A stretch of DNA of 64,000 nucleotides, taken from positions 6,942,664 to 7,006,663 of the forward strand of contig CM049315.1 of assembly GCA_026874595.1 (NCBI GenBank), in the 5' to 3' direction. The position numbers were made by a program, and so were the translations under genes. The notes under the pieces were generated by a model. The model was not told the DNA's origin and ran no database searches. It saw only the letters and a program-made list of their open reading frames with translations. Below, in pieces: positions 12,614 through 24,622 of the stretch (position 1 is its first letter; each line of letters opens with the position of its first letter). This DNA is from Sipunculus nudus (lineage: Eukaryota; Annelida; Sipuncula; Golfingiida; Sipunculidae).

Positions 12614-13568
12614 AAGGGCTGGGTATCACCTGCAAATTTTGTATGGCAATATATTGCCATATGTGGCAGCGTATTGCATTACATATTTCCATATTTTCAT
12701 TGTAGTAAATTTATAGGAAATGAGTGTGTTTTCTAAATTATATTATATTATAATATATTATATTATATTATATCATATTATATATTATAAATAAGTATAT
12801 ATAAACAAAAAATATTATTATTATTATTATTATAATTATTATTATTAATCAATCTTTATCATGTTAAATATGAGACAACAAAAGTTGATGCAGACCAGTT
12901 TATTTCAAACATGATAAATTCCAAAGACTTAGTACATTAGTATGTAACACATTGTATGTAATACTTTATTGATAGTACTCAAACAAACCTTTAAAAAACA
13001 AAGTTTCTTTAAGCCTTACATGTCCAAATAACTTGGCAATTATAAAATAGTGGAATATGGTTAAGCACAGAGAGGTATAAGTGCAGGTGTGTACAATCCC
13101 AGCTGTGTAAAATTCCACATCACATGGCTGAAGTTCTATAACAACAGTGCTGTTAACTTGAGTCTAGCAGTTACCATAAGATGTGAGGAAAGAATATAAT
13201 AAAAGATCAATTATTATAACCTTGTGCACTAACTTTTTCTTTATGTTGTATAGAAATATTTCTCATAGACTGGTAAGTCATCAAGCAGACATGCTAATTT
13301 CCTGGGATGGACCTTTGGTCTTTGGTATGTCATGCCTACTAAATGTCTTAAACGATGGAGACGGCTTTCACTTAAAGTGACTAAGCCTTTCATCAATCCA
13401 AACCAATTTACATGTCTAAATTTGCAACAGAAACATTACTTTTACTAAAAAATCAGTTTTAAGCATGTTTAACAAAATATCAAAAATATCTTTATTTGAA
13501 AACTGTATTGTGATACGCAATATGTGAATTACAGTATCACGATATATCAATAATATCTCACAGCCCTA
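12614..13568. mobile_element. Non-autonomous hAT-like DNA element
   Basis: The ends are inverted: AAGGGCTG at 12614-12621 and CAGCCCTA at 13561-13568. They are flanked by GTGGTCAT (12606-12613) and GTGATCAT (13569-13576), an 8-bp target duplication with one mismatch. Subterminal parts at both ends hold GATAYATCG/ATATTGCC-like AT-rich motifs. An 8-bp duplication and TAGGGCTG-type ends fit the hAT superfamily. No transposase frame is present; the interior is AT-rich and includes a microsatellite. Confidence 0.6.
12738..12850. repeat. AT-rich microsatellite (TATTA and ATT units)
   Basis: Runs of TATTA/TATAT units, then ATT trinucleotides, inside the hAT-like element. Confidence 0.85.
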
Positions 13569-13918
13569 GTGATCATTATAAAAAACAGTAAACTGGAAAT
13601 AAATGTACCATTTCAGCAGTAGACAAATATGGATGGTGCCATTTTAAGATAACATTTGAATGCTATAGTCACATTGCATCCATTTCTGAGATACTTGGTG
13701 ATATGCATGCAGTCATATTTAAGCAATCACAAGGATGGTAAAATTTATGTTTTCTAGAATGCAGTATTCTGGAAATGTTCAAACTCAGTTCTTATAAGAA
13801 GTATACAGTGTAAGTATACTTAAAATTCTTTCATTCCTATTCTGATAAGGCACTGTTCACAGTGATATGAAATCTACAGCATTAATCTTGGGTTATGATT
13901 GGAGAAAAAGAAAGAAAA

Positions 13919-16035
13919 ATTAGATGTGTCGGAATGACACAAATGCCCTCTCCTGGAGCAAATTAGAAATATTTGTTAATTCTGTTAAAGTTCAGGAGCT
14001 GTTGTATAGTCAAAAGTAGATCAACCAGGACAAAATGCAAACTCGATCTGTAACGGGTCATTATCAAGCAACACACCAAAAATCAGGCGAGTATCTGCAG
14101 GCATTGTGAAAAAAAGTCCATACATGTGCATTTTTCATAAAAATTTCTATTTTCATGAAATTTGCTATGTTCAGGATATGTCATATGGTCAAAAATAGGT
14201 CAAATGGGACAAAACGCGAATTTGATTTGTAAGTGGTCATTATGCACCAACAGACCAAAAAATAGGCCAGTATCTGTAGGTATTGCACTGCGAAACTAGA
14301 ATATGAACAAAAGCTAATAATCAGTTATAAATTTAAATTGGAGAGGTATGTACCATGTTTCATAACAATCCAACAAATGCTTCCTAAGAAATAACCGCCT
14401 AAGAAATAACTGCAGCACGTACAGACCATCAGTCCCAATAACCTTAGTAAGTTTTGTGAAAATCCACACAAAGTTTCCTGAGATATAAGCTTCTACGTGT
14501 TTTTCTATAATCAGCTCTAAAACAAAGAAAAAAAGGTCAAGGTCACCCATCATCGAACTTGACCAAGATTTTATTGATATACAACTTCACTGAAGAAATA
14601 AAAATTCCTACGGCGAATCCTTTAAGAAATATCCTGCTCACAAGGCCTAAGGTGAAAAATCCGATAAAAAATTCATAAAAAATCCGAAATTGTAGGTGGT
14701 GCCACCAAACTTGTGCAGCAGGTACAGGCCATCAGTCCCAATGATCATAGTAAGTTTTATGAATCACACAATGGTTCCTGAGATATAAGCTTCTGAGTGT
14801 TTTTCTATAATCAGCTCTTAAATGTAGATAAATGGGTCAAGGTCACCCATCATCGAGCTTGACCAAGATTTTATCGATATACATCTTCACTGATGTAATA
14901 AAATTCCAATGGGGAATCCTTTTAGAGATATCCCACTGACAAGGTAAAAGTTAACAGACACCGGACGGACGCCGGATAGACGGACGGAAGGACAGCTTTG
15001 GTGATGACAATAGCCCATCAACCTATGGGCTGAGGGATAAAAAAGGCTGTACATGTACATTTGTCATGAAAATTTCTTTTTTCTTTCATGAATTTTTTTA
15101 TGTTCAGGAGCTGTCAAATGGTCAAAAATAGATCAACCTGGACGAAACGCGAACTTGATCTGTAACTGCATGGTCATTATCTGCCCACGCATAAAAAATC
15201 AGGGCAGTATCTGCAGGCATTGCGAATAAAGTCTGTACATGTGCACTTGTCATGAAAATTTATATTTTTCATGAAATTTTCTATGTAAAGGTGCTGTCGA
15301 ACGGTCAAAAGTAGGTCAACCGGGAGGAAACATGAACTCGATCTGTAACTGGTCATTATCTTCCAACACACCAAAAATCAGGCCAGTATCTGCAGGCACT
15401 GCTAAAAAAGTCTGTACATGTGCATTTGTCATGAAAACTTCTATTTTTCATGAAATTTTCTATGTTCAGGTGCCGTAAAATGGTCAAAAGTAGGTCAACC
15501 GGGACGAAACACAAACTCGATCTGTAACTGGTCATTATCTGCCCACACCTAAAAAATCAGGCCAATATCTGCAGGCATTGCTAAAAAGAGTTCGTACATG
15601 TGTATTTGTCATGAAAAGTTCTATTTTTCATGAAATTTTCTATGTTCAGGTGCCGTAAAATGGTCAAAAGCAGGTCAACCGGGACGAAACGCAAACTCAA
15701 TCTGTAACTGGTCATTATCTGCCCACACCTAAAAAATCAGGCAAATATCTGCAGGCATTGCTAAAAAGAGTTCATACATGTGTATTTGTCATGAAAAGTT
15801 CTATTTTTCATGAAATTTCTATGTTTAGGAGCCGTAAAATGGTCAAAAAGAGGTCCACCAGGACAAAACACTTGATCTGTAACTGGTCTTTATCTGCCCA
15901 CACACCAAAAATCATCCCAATATCTGCAGGCATTGCGAAAAAAAAGTCCGTACAACTGTTTGATTTTGGAATGACGGAAGGACGGACATGGGTAAAATTA
16001 TATGCCCCGGCCACTTTGGGTGGGGGCATAAAAAA
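13919..16035 (+). mobile_element. HINE/pearl-like element, family D, interrupted by a nested family B copy
   Basis: Starts ATTAGATGTGTCGGAATGAC, whose TGTGTC and GACACA can form a hairpin, with subterminal AATGCCC at 13942-13948. Core units of about 179 bp carry TATCTGCAGGCATTG (about 14092, then 15209, 15389, 15569, 15748, 15924). A short GACGGAAGGACGGAC tract leads to the 3' hairpin 16001-16030 (TATGCCC pairs with GGGCATA, CCAC with GTGG) and an A-rich tail. The block 14294-15044 is foreign and splits one core unit. Confidence 0.7.
14294..15044 (+). mobile_element. HINE/pearl-like element, family B, copy 2, nested in family D
   Basis: Clear homology to 11694-12456: 5' AACTAGAATA, two core units with AGGTCAAGGTCA (14534-14545), GGTGGTGCCACC (14695-14706), a decayed GGAC tract (about 14960-14993) and a 3' hairpin at 15011-15039, ending ATAAAAAAGG. 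Family D core sequence stops at TGCGAAA on the left and resumes at CTGTACATG on the right. This shows insertion into a pre-existing family D element. Confidence 0.75.
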
Positions 16036-16430
16036 CTAATTCCAGCTCATAGAAAATAGATAAAGAAAGGTTGCTCCACCTTTACCTTAAAATTATATGG
16101 CAGAAAAATGATCAATATAAGTGTAAAATCAGTGATGATAGCTGAGCAGGTATTCCTGAGATATTTGGTAACAAACATTATATCATGCATGTATGACAAC
16201 ACATCAAATTGTATAATTTTGCAGTCAACAATTTTTTTGTAAAGATACCTTTTTGAAAATAATATTACTCATTTTATACTCTCCAAAAGAGAGGAAGAGA
16301 ACATTTCAGCTCAGAGAAAGTACTGGTAGGTCAACACAAGTGGTTTATGGCACTGATGTGGGTCACTAAGAAAGTTTCTAAAATTTTAAGGAATCATGAT
16401 TTTTTTTACCAGGAAACCTGCTGGAATAAG

Positions 16431-17782
16431 CAGATAGGTCATGTGTGCCTGTTATCTGATAGTTCATGTGTTCCTGTTATCTGATAGGTCATGTGTGCCT
16501 GTTATCTGATAGTTCATGTGTTCCTGTTTTCTGATAGGTCATGTGTGCCTGTTATCTGATAGTTCATGTGTTCCTGTTTTCTGATAGGTCATGTGTGCCT
16601 GTTATCTGACAGTTCATGTGTTCCTGTTTTCTGATAGGTCATGTGTGCCTGTTATCTGATAGTTCATGTGTTCCTGTTATCTGATAGGTCATGTGTGCCA
16701 GTTATCTGATAGGTCATGTGTGCCTGTTATCTGATAGTTCATGTGTTCCTGTTTTCTGATAGGTCATGTGTGCCTGTTATCTGATAGTTCATGTGTTCCT
16801 GTTTTCTGATAGGTCATGTGTGCCTGTTATTTGATAGTTCATGTGTGCCTGTTATCTGATAGTTCATGTGTTCCTGTTATCTGATAGTTCATGTGTGCCT
16901 GTTATCTGATAGTTCATGTGTTCCTGTTTTCTGATAAGTCATGTGTGCCTGTTATCTGATAGTTCATGTGTTCCTGTTTTCTGATAGGTCATGTGTGCCT
17001 GTTATTTGATAGTTCATGTGTGCCTGTTATCTGATAGTTCATGTGTTCCTGTTATCTGATAGGTTATGTGTGCCTGTTATCTGATAGGTCATGTGTTCCT
17101 TTTATCTGATAGGTCATGTGTTCCTTTTATCTGATAGGTCATGTGTGCCTGTTATCTGATAGTTCATGTGTTCCTGTTTTCTGATAGGTCATGTGTTCCT
17201 TTTATCTGATAGTTCATGTGTTCCTGTTTTCTGATCGGTCATGTGTTCCTGTTTTCTGATAGGTCATGTGTGCCTTTTATCTGATAGGTCATGTGTGCCT
17301 TTTATCTGATAGGTCATGTGTGCCTGTTATCTGATAGGTCATGTGTTCCTTTTATCTGATAGGTCATGTGTTCCTTTTATCTGATAGGTCATCTATGCCA
17401 GTTATCTGATAGGTCATGTGTTCCTGTTATCTGATAGGTCATGTGTTCCTGTTATCTGATAGTTCATTTGTTCCTGTTATCTGATAGTTCATGTGTTCCT
17501 GTTATCTGATAGGTCATGTGTGCCTGTTATCTGATAGGTCATGTGTGCCTGTTATCTGATAGGTCATGTGTTCCTGTTATCTGATAGTTCATGTGTGCCT
17601 GTTATCTGAAAGGTCAGGTGTGCCTGTTATCTGATAGGTCATGTGTGCCTGTTATCTGATAGGTCATGTGTTCCTGTTATCTGATAGGTCATGTGTTTCT
17701 GTTATCTGATAGGTCATGTGTTCCTGTTATCTGATAGGTCATGTGTGCTTGTTATCTCATAGGTCATGTGTTCCTGTTATCA
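16431..17782. repeat. 25-bp minisatellite, about 54 copies, with a 50-bp higher-order unit
   Basis: Unit is AGGTCATGTGTGCC followed by TGTTATCTGAT. A second variant has AGTTCATGTGTTCC and often TGTTTTCTGAT. In the left half the two variants alternate, giving a 50-bp dimer; further right the order is irregular and TTTTATCTGAT variants appear. Confidence 0.95.
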
Positions 17783-18044
17783 AATAAAGACCGTGAATCC
17801 CATAGAATTTTTCTGGATCTGAGGTAGTGTAACCAAGAAACTTCCTTTTATGCAGAAAAATCATATCATATTTCATATTATACTCTTGGAAGTACTTCCT
17901 GTTATTCAGGCAGACAATAAATAAAGGAAACAAAATGGCTTCAAGGTGATAAAATTATTTGGTAATTTATAAATTCTAAATGGGAAAAGTTGATTGGAGG
18001 AAACTGATTCCACATAATGACCAATTAACACATATGCATGAATG

Positions 18045-18210
18045 AGTATGTATGTCAAGGGAAGACTGAGATTTCCCATTTTTCCAGGGAAGAATGAGAA
18101 TTCTCATTTTTCCCAGAAAGAATGGGAATCATTTCATACTATCACTTGATACTCATTCTTCCTGGGCGTATAAGAATTCTGGTTTTTCCCTGGAAGAATG
18201 GTAATTTTCT
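18045..18210 (+). repeat. Palindrome-rich repeat arm, left
   Basis: Starts ATGTATGTCAAGGGAAGA, followed by alternating GGGAAGAATGAGAATTC and CTCATTTTTCCC motifs that are largely self-complementary. An inverted relative lies at 20930-21090, with the 2.4-kb family A element between the two. Confidence 0.6.
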
Positions 18211-18279
18211 CCAGCTTCTTATTCTCTGAAAACTTCATCTCTAAGACCTACCCTAGCTATTATTATAATAATAATACAA

Positions 18280-20692
18280 ACAAGTCACCCATGGGTCATG
18301 ACGCTCAGCTGCCAAGCATGACCTGTGACATCATGGACTGAGATTCACAACTTCCAGTCAAATTTTGAAGAACCAATTTGCCAATTTGTTGAAAATTTTC
18401 TATGACAACAGAAATATATATCACCTATGTCTGGTTAAAACACAGTGAATTGATGGTCTGAGGAAAATGCATGATTGTTAAGCTATCAGGAACTATTCCA
18501 ACAGCTTGCTTGAAACCTGTCAGTCTCAAAGGAACACCACAAAGGGCAAATATAAGATCAAAATATATAGCAAAAATCAAGGAAATACATGCAAGAATTA
18601 TTGAGAAACAGGTGCTTCTGTATGTATTTTTATTCAATACAAGCCAACTGTACTGCACTTTTTATAAATGATGGTAATATTTATTCAGAAATATTTGACC
18701 CAATCCTTTACAAGATTACATAAATATACATCCAACTGCATTCACTTTAACTGTTCTTGAGATAATATGATCAAAAGGAATTAAAAGATGGTTGCCTGGT
18801 GGCCATATTGGACTTCTGACAAGTCTGAAATCAGACAACAAACATTCTCTAAATTGGACCAAACATTAAAGAAAAATTACTGAAACTGCACTGAAGAAAG
18901 AATTTCTAAGGTGGCTAACTGGCAGACATAATGGATTTCTGACAAGTATGACATTTGATATCCCACATTCTCCAATAAGAGACCAAACTTGGGGCAAATT
19001 ATCCAGTAATGAATGCCCAAAATAATTCAAAAGGCATGTCCAGGCCCTCATATCAGATTGATAGATATGCAATTGTAAAAAGTGTAAGTCCAATATTTTT
19101 TATTATCACTCTGCTTTTCAATGGGGTCTGCCAAACCTGAAAGAAAAGAAATGCAGAAAACATGATTAAGAATCTTTAAATAAGACAAAAAGCCATCCTA
19201 AATCAAGGTACACATCTACATATTATGAGAACAAACACTTGCTTTTATATGTGGTGATATATATTAAAATATTCAGATATCTAGGAAACTAAGTTTATTG
19301 CTAGGATTCCATAAAATAAACTGCAAAATGTTCCCATCATCTTATAAATCAGTAGCTAAACCTTAAAACTATACTCTCATAGTCTTAATGCCTGGCTGAA
19401 GCATTCTGACAACAGTGTTTTTGTTATGAAGTAAGAGGTACTTATCACTGAGCCTTATCACTTAATAGGCTGATACAAAAGGGAGTCATATGTCACCAGT
19501 GTCACTCACAATTACAGCCACACAGGGAGATGTACCAGCTGGAGTGGGATGGTTATATATACAAGAAAAATAGAGATGGTCTATAAAATAAGTAATTGTG
19601 AACATCCCTGACCTATGACCTTGGCCTTTTGCCAATATATCAACTGGATTCTTTCTCAATGATGGGTAACTACTAACCACTTAAATCTGGTGTAATTACT
19701 TGGCAACCAATGGGTGAATAACTTTGACCTGCAACCTTTAACCTGCTGACCAGCTGACCCCAAAATCAATAAGTTATTTATTCAAGCAAAAAGACCCATA
19801 AATATGAAGTTTGAGTCAAACTGAGTGATGCATAGATGTGGCATGTGTGAAAGACTGAAGGTTTGGGTTGAACAGTTACACTTAAAATATGCTCACAAGC
19901 ATTTAGAACAAATAAATATTGTGACCTTGACCTTTGACTTTTTGATCTCAACATCAATAGGCTTCTTCCCTTATTGGTAGGTAAGCCATATATGACAGAT
20001 GGAAGGTACAGATTGAAAAGTTTGCCTGAAAATGACTCCACGCAAGAAGTGGGTGCTGTGAACTTGACCTTTGACCTCAAAATCAACAGGTCTTTTCCCC
20101 TGTTGGCAGAGAAGTGATATCAGTGCTGGAAGGTTTGGAATGAAAAGTCTAGCTTGAAATGTGTCCAAAACCTTTTCAAAGAAGTGGATCCTGTGACCCT
20201 GACCTTTGACCTTGTGACCTCAAAATCTATAGGATTCTTCTCCAACTTAGTAGGTGAGCTATATGTGAAAAATCAAAGAATTGGGATGAAAGGGTTGGCT
20301 TAAAATGCATCCACTGGCTTTTCAAAGAAGAAGCTCCTGTGACCTTGACCTTTGACCTCAAAAAAATTATGGTTCTTCCCCTGTTGGTAGGTGAGCTGTA
20401 TGTGAAAGATGGAAGGTTTGGTATGAAAATTTTGTCTCAAAGAGTTATTTCTGGGGGGTGCAAACACACCCCATAACTTCGAGAATATAGGTCGCAGTGA
20501 CCTAATTTCAGGTTTGCAAGGAGATCTTTTTATAACCTCTAAGACTGCATAGGGTTCATGGCCCTAGCCCTTACGGTTACAATTTGTGCCCTGCTAACGG
20601 CCGGCCGGCCGGCCGGACGGACAGACGGAAGGACGACGGACAAAGACCCATCGCTATAGCCCAGCATGACTGAAAGTCAGCTGAGCTAAAAA
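18280..20692 (+). mobile_element. HINE/pearl-like element, family A ends with mosaic core, copy 2
   Basis: 5' end TCACCCATGGGTCATGACG followed by CTCAGC. 3' end at 20657-20687 is a hairpin (TAGCCCAGC against GCTGAGCTA, TGACT against AGTCA, loop GAA), preceded by (GGCC)n/(GGAC)n at about 20600-20635. The core differs from other family A copies. At about 18790-18960 it has GGCCATATTGGACTTCTGAC, which resembles the family C core. At 19600-20440 it has units of about 140 bp built on TGACCTTGACCTTTGACC. Only the last 230 bp match the usual family A body. Short frames inside are not genes. Confidence 0.65.
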
Positions 20693-20929
20693 TGAAAGAA
20701 CTTGATATATTTATAACACTTATCTAAACTTGCAATTGTAAGCTTCATATTTTATTCACATAATTCTATTTGAGTGTATATTTATTTTTTCAACTAATTA
20801 AACAGTTAAGAATAAATGTGTCAGAAATATAATCAAAGTTTCTTTTTGATAAAGAAGTAAAATAAACATAAACAAATAAAAAAAAATAAAAGATTTGTAA
20901 GTTGCCATTAACGAAACCTGTTCTTTCCA

Positions 20930-21090
20930 GGATAAATGACAATTCTCATTTTTCCCGGGAGAGACTGGAATAATTTCATATCATTTCTCGATTTTCATTT
21001 TCCCCGGGAAGAATGAGAATTCCCTTTTTTCCTGGGAAGATTCTGGATGTTTCCAGATTCTCATTCTTCCCTTGACATATGTATATTAAA
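20930..21090 (-). repeat. Palindrome-rich repeat arm, right (inverted)
   Basis: Reverse complement starts ATACATATGTCAAGGGAAGA and matches the start of the left arm at 18045. It contains TTCCCGGGAAGAATGAGAAT-type palindromes. Either two insertions of a fold-back repeat or the ends of one larger element. Confidence 0.6.
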
Positions 21091-23458
21091 AAGCTGATCT
21101 GCCATTTCTTCTTTTATAATCTGATATCATGACCATTGTCAAAGGAAAATTGAAAATAAGTCTCTACATGAAATTTGGTTCTGTCTTTGTCTGTGTCACT
21201 AGGGCACATTAGAAGTGTATCTAATATGCAATGATTTTTTCTCTTATAGCTATATGTGGAAAGTTATTTTAGCCAGAAAGGGAATTCTTATCATGCAAAC
21301 CATGCACTTGAATCAGCAAATTGGTATCCTTAAAAATATAAAATATATGTAAGACAGGGCATTTTGTTAACAGATAAAAGTGAAGCCACCTGTTGTGGTC
21401 AGCAAGGCATGAAATTGCTAAAATCAAGGTACAATGATCACAGAGGAGACAATGAACTCAGGGGTCAAAGCACTCCTGATAAATCTATCAGGAGACTGAT
21501 CCCGCAAGAGCCTGCAGGTCACATTTTAGTTAACTGAGTGTGAAATTGGGGTGATGCTTAGCACTTCATTCAAGGGATAAAGAGGAAATTTTGTATGGGC
21601 ACGTTCCAGTTCTCCCAACTGAATGACCTCAATATTCTTTCTATGAACTACCTGAGTTGATCCTGGTGCTCTTCCAAGTTTACTCATGCACGTACTTCTG
21701 ACCTTCTCAGGTGGTACATTATGAATTTTCACGATCATGTCTCATTGATTATACTTTCGGTTATAGAATGTTCATCATATGAAAGTACCAGTTCATTGTT
21801 GTGTTATCTCAAGTATGTCTTCATGTCAATGAAGCCGGTTACAGGGCGGCAGAACTCCAGGGGTCTGGGATATACATTTTACCCGAGGGCCTAATCTGAT
21901 ATGTATAAGATAGCTTAAATGCAATACTATGTGAATACTGCCTACAACATTATGATTGACATCTGTCATGTAAATACATTTTACTTTTTGAATTCAAAGC
22001 ATATTATAACTACAACTTCATGTTAAAATAACACCACCTGCAACCCATAAGCTTATAAAATATGGATAACATTTCTGATTTAATTATGTTAATTTGTGAA
22101 CATTCCAAAAGGTGAGGTACTTCTGAAGCCACTGGGATTAAAGAACCAAGAGCATCATGATCTTAATTATGGTAATTATATTCTACCAGCTGTTATTTAA
22201 TCATATTAGATACCACATGTGTGCTATATATTTCATATGTATACATATATTACATATAATATCTTTAACCATAGATAATACGCACCCCCAATTTACAGCT
22301 ACAATATTGGTGCAAATGCATGACCCTGTTTATAATATGCACCCTGTTTCTGGCCAAAATCCTGAATGTTGTGATTAGTATTTGCTTTTGTTATTAGAAT
22401 ATTTACTAGGGTTTGTGGAGGTGAAGTTTGACAGTTGGGCCAACACTCGTAGTTTTGTAATAATTTACCAAAGCTGTGATCACACATCTGATCAAACTGA
22501 CCATGATTCTGTCAACAGTAGGGTAATTAAAACTAAAGAAGCAATGAGGCCATTATTCCTTACTTGGCTCAAGTTGTTTAGAAAGTATAATTACTGTGTC
22601 ATGGATCATTTCCCAAAAGCGCCAGTCAGGCACATGGTCCTGACAAACTGTCCCAAATAGAAGCGCATATATAGGTACAGGCTAAAACAGGGATGTCGGA
22701 AGTGGGGTGTCAGTTGCCGAGGTGAATGCAAGATCAGATTCCAATTACGCTGGATGTCAGGGTCAGATGCCTTATTTTATGCCAGCAAACAGAAGAATCA
22801 TACAAACACATCTGTGTGTTTTGTATTATAAACTCCACTACACTCTGTACACCCGTCTGACATCTGATCAGCTAATGTTTAGTATATACTATATATCATC
22901 TTAAAGCTTTTGTATATATACTTCAGATTCCCCAAATATCTTGATAAATAAAGGGTTATGACTTTTGGATTAGTCATAGTCCTGAGCTATGCAAACTTAA
23001 ATCTAGAAGACTTAATATTAACATATCATTAATTCTGATCAAATGGTTACCTTAATCCATATTCAATATAAATGGGCCCGCCAACAAGCCACAGACCTAT
23101 CCTATAAATAGGTAGTCTACCAGGAGAGGCATCATTATAGATCCTTGTTTCAGCCTATATATACACTTAGAATAAGCACAGAACAGCGCCTCTATTATAG
23201 TAACCATGCATGACACTTTAAAATGCAAGCATGTGAAAAGCACTATGAAAGAGAAACACATTCCTCCAACATATATAAATGACAATCTAATATGGCACAT
23301 ACACTGGTAGAAGAGTGGAGGTGGAAACTGTCATTCAAGATCAGCTCTTGAAAAAAAAAAATCATTTCTATACATATTAACATCCTAAAGTAGGCAGAGC
23401 AGGTATGAATCACCAACTAACTGTGATGATACAGTTTGTGATGAAAAGTATTGTGTAT
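21091..23458. other. No supported feature
   Basis: AT-rich, unique-looking. Several 60-90-codon frames (for example 22382-22660 +) lack splice or domain support. Confidence 0.5.
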
Positions 23459-24622
23459 ACTAGATGTGGTCGGACAATGGTCTTCAGAGGGCCCTGCATT
23501 TCTGGTAGTACTGGACTAATTTGCATATGGGCGAAAAGTTTAGGTTAAAGTTGAAAAGTATGACAAACAGAATTAGGTTTTTATCCATAAGCATGAAGAA
23601 AGAATTCCTACTTGTTCAAATATTATTAAAGAAGATATGTCTGAAATAATGTGTGCAAAAGAAAATCACCGATTGTACTCTGTTGCCCATATTTGATTTT
23701 GAGCAAGTCTGTATTTCAATAGGTCAGCTCCCATATAGGCACCAATGATCCCTGTGAATTTAAGAAAGATCAAGCATGTTCTCATTCAGATATCAGGTGC
23801 GTAAGAAAATTAATGATTGTGCTCTAGCAGCCATATTGGAATTTCAACAGGTCTGCAATTCGATAGATATGGAGCCCTTATACGTACCAATCATCTCTGT
23901 GAATTTGGGAAAGCTGAAGTACGTTGTTGTTATGTTATCGCGCGCAAAAGAAAATCAATTAAGGATTGGGCTGTGGTGACCATATTGGAATTCCGACAAG
24001 TCTGTAATTCGATAGGTCTGGATCCCTCATAGGTACCAATCATCCCTGTTAATTTGGGAGCTGCAGTATGTTGTTGAGTTATCACACGCTAAAGAAAATG
24101 ATTGATTGGGTGTGGTGACCATATTGGAATTTCAACAAGTCTGTAATTCAATAGGTCTGGAGTGCTCATAGGTACCAATCATTCCTGTGAATTTGGGAAA
24201 GCTGCATTATGTTTTTGTTGAGTTATTGTTCACAAAAGAAAATCAGCAATCGGGTTGTGGTGGCCATACTGAAATTCTGACAAGTCTGTAACTTGACAGG
24301 TCTTTAGCCCTCATAGGTACCAATGATCCCTGTAAATTTGGGAAAGCTGCAGTATGTTGTTGTTGAGTTATTGTGCGCATAAGAAAATCAGCAATGGGGC
24401 TGTGGCGGCCATATTGTAATTCCGACAGGTCTGTAATTGTACAGGTTTGGAGTCCTAATAGGGACCAATCATCCCTGTGAATTTGGGAAAGCTGAAGTAT
24501 GTTGTTGTTGAGTTATTGTGTGCAAAAGAAAGTGTCACTGACGGAAGGACGGATGGACGGAAGGACGGACCAACACAGTGATCACTATAGGGCACCGCTT
24601 GTCATGTGGGGCCCTAATAATA
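23459..24622 (+). mobile_element. HINE/pearl-like element, family C
   Basis: Starts ACTAGATGTGGTCGGA, close to the family D start, with subterminal AGGGCCC at 23488-23494. Six core units of about 144 bp follow, each with a CCTGTGAATTTGGGAAAGCTG-like phrase (23751, 23894, 24044, 24183, 24328, 24472) and CATATTGGAATTYCRACAAG. Then a CGGA/GGAC tract (24540-24570) and a 3' hairpin at 24588-24616 (TAGGGC pairs with GCCCTA), with tail ATAATAAAG. Open frames here are by-products of the repeat. Confidence 0.72.

Noticed and set aside
15758-16039. Overlapping 93- and 73-codon genes
   Set aside because: They lie in family D core repeats and the 3' hairpin.
23776-24032. Overlapping 67- and 71-codon genes
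   Set aside because: They follow the 144-bp core period of the family C element.
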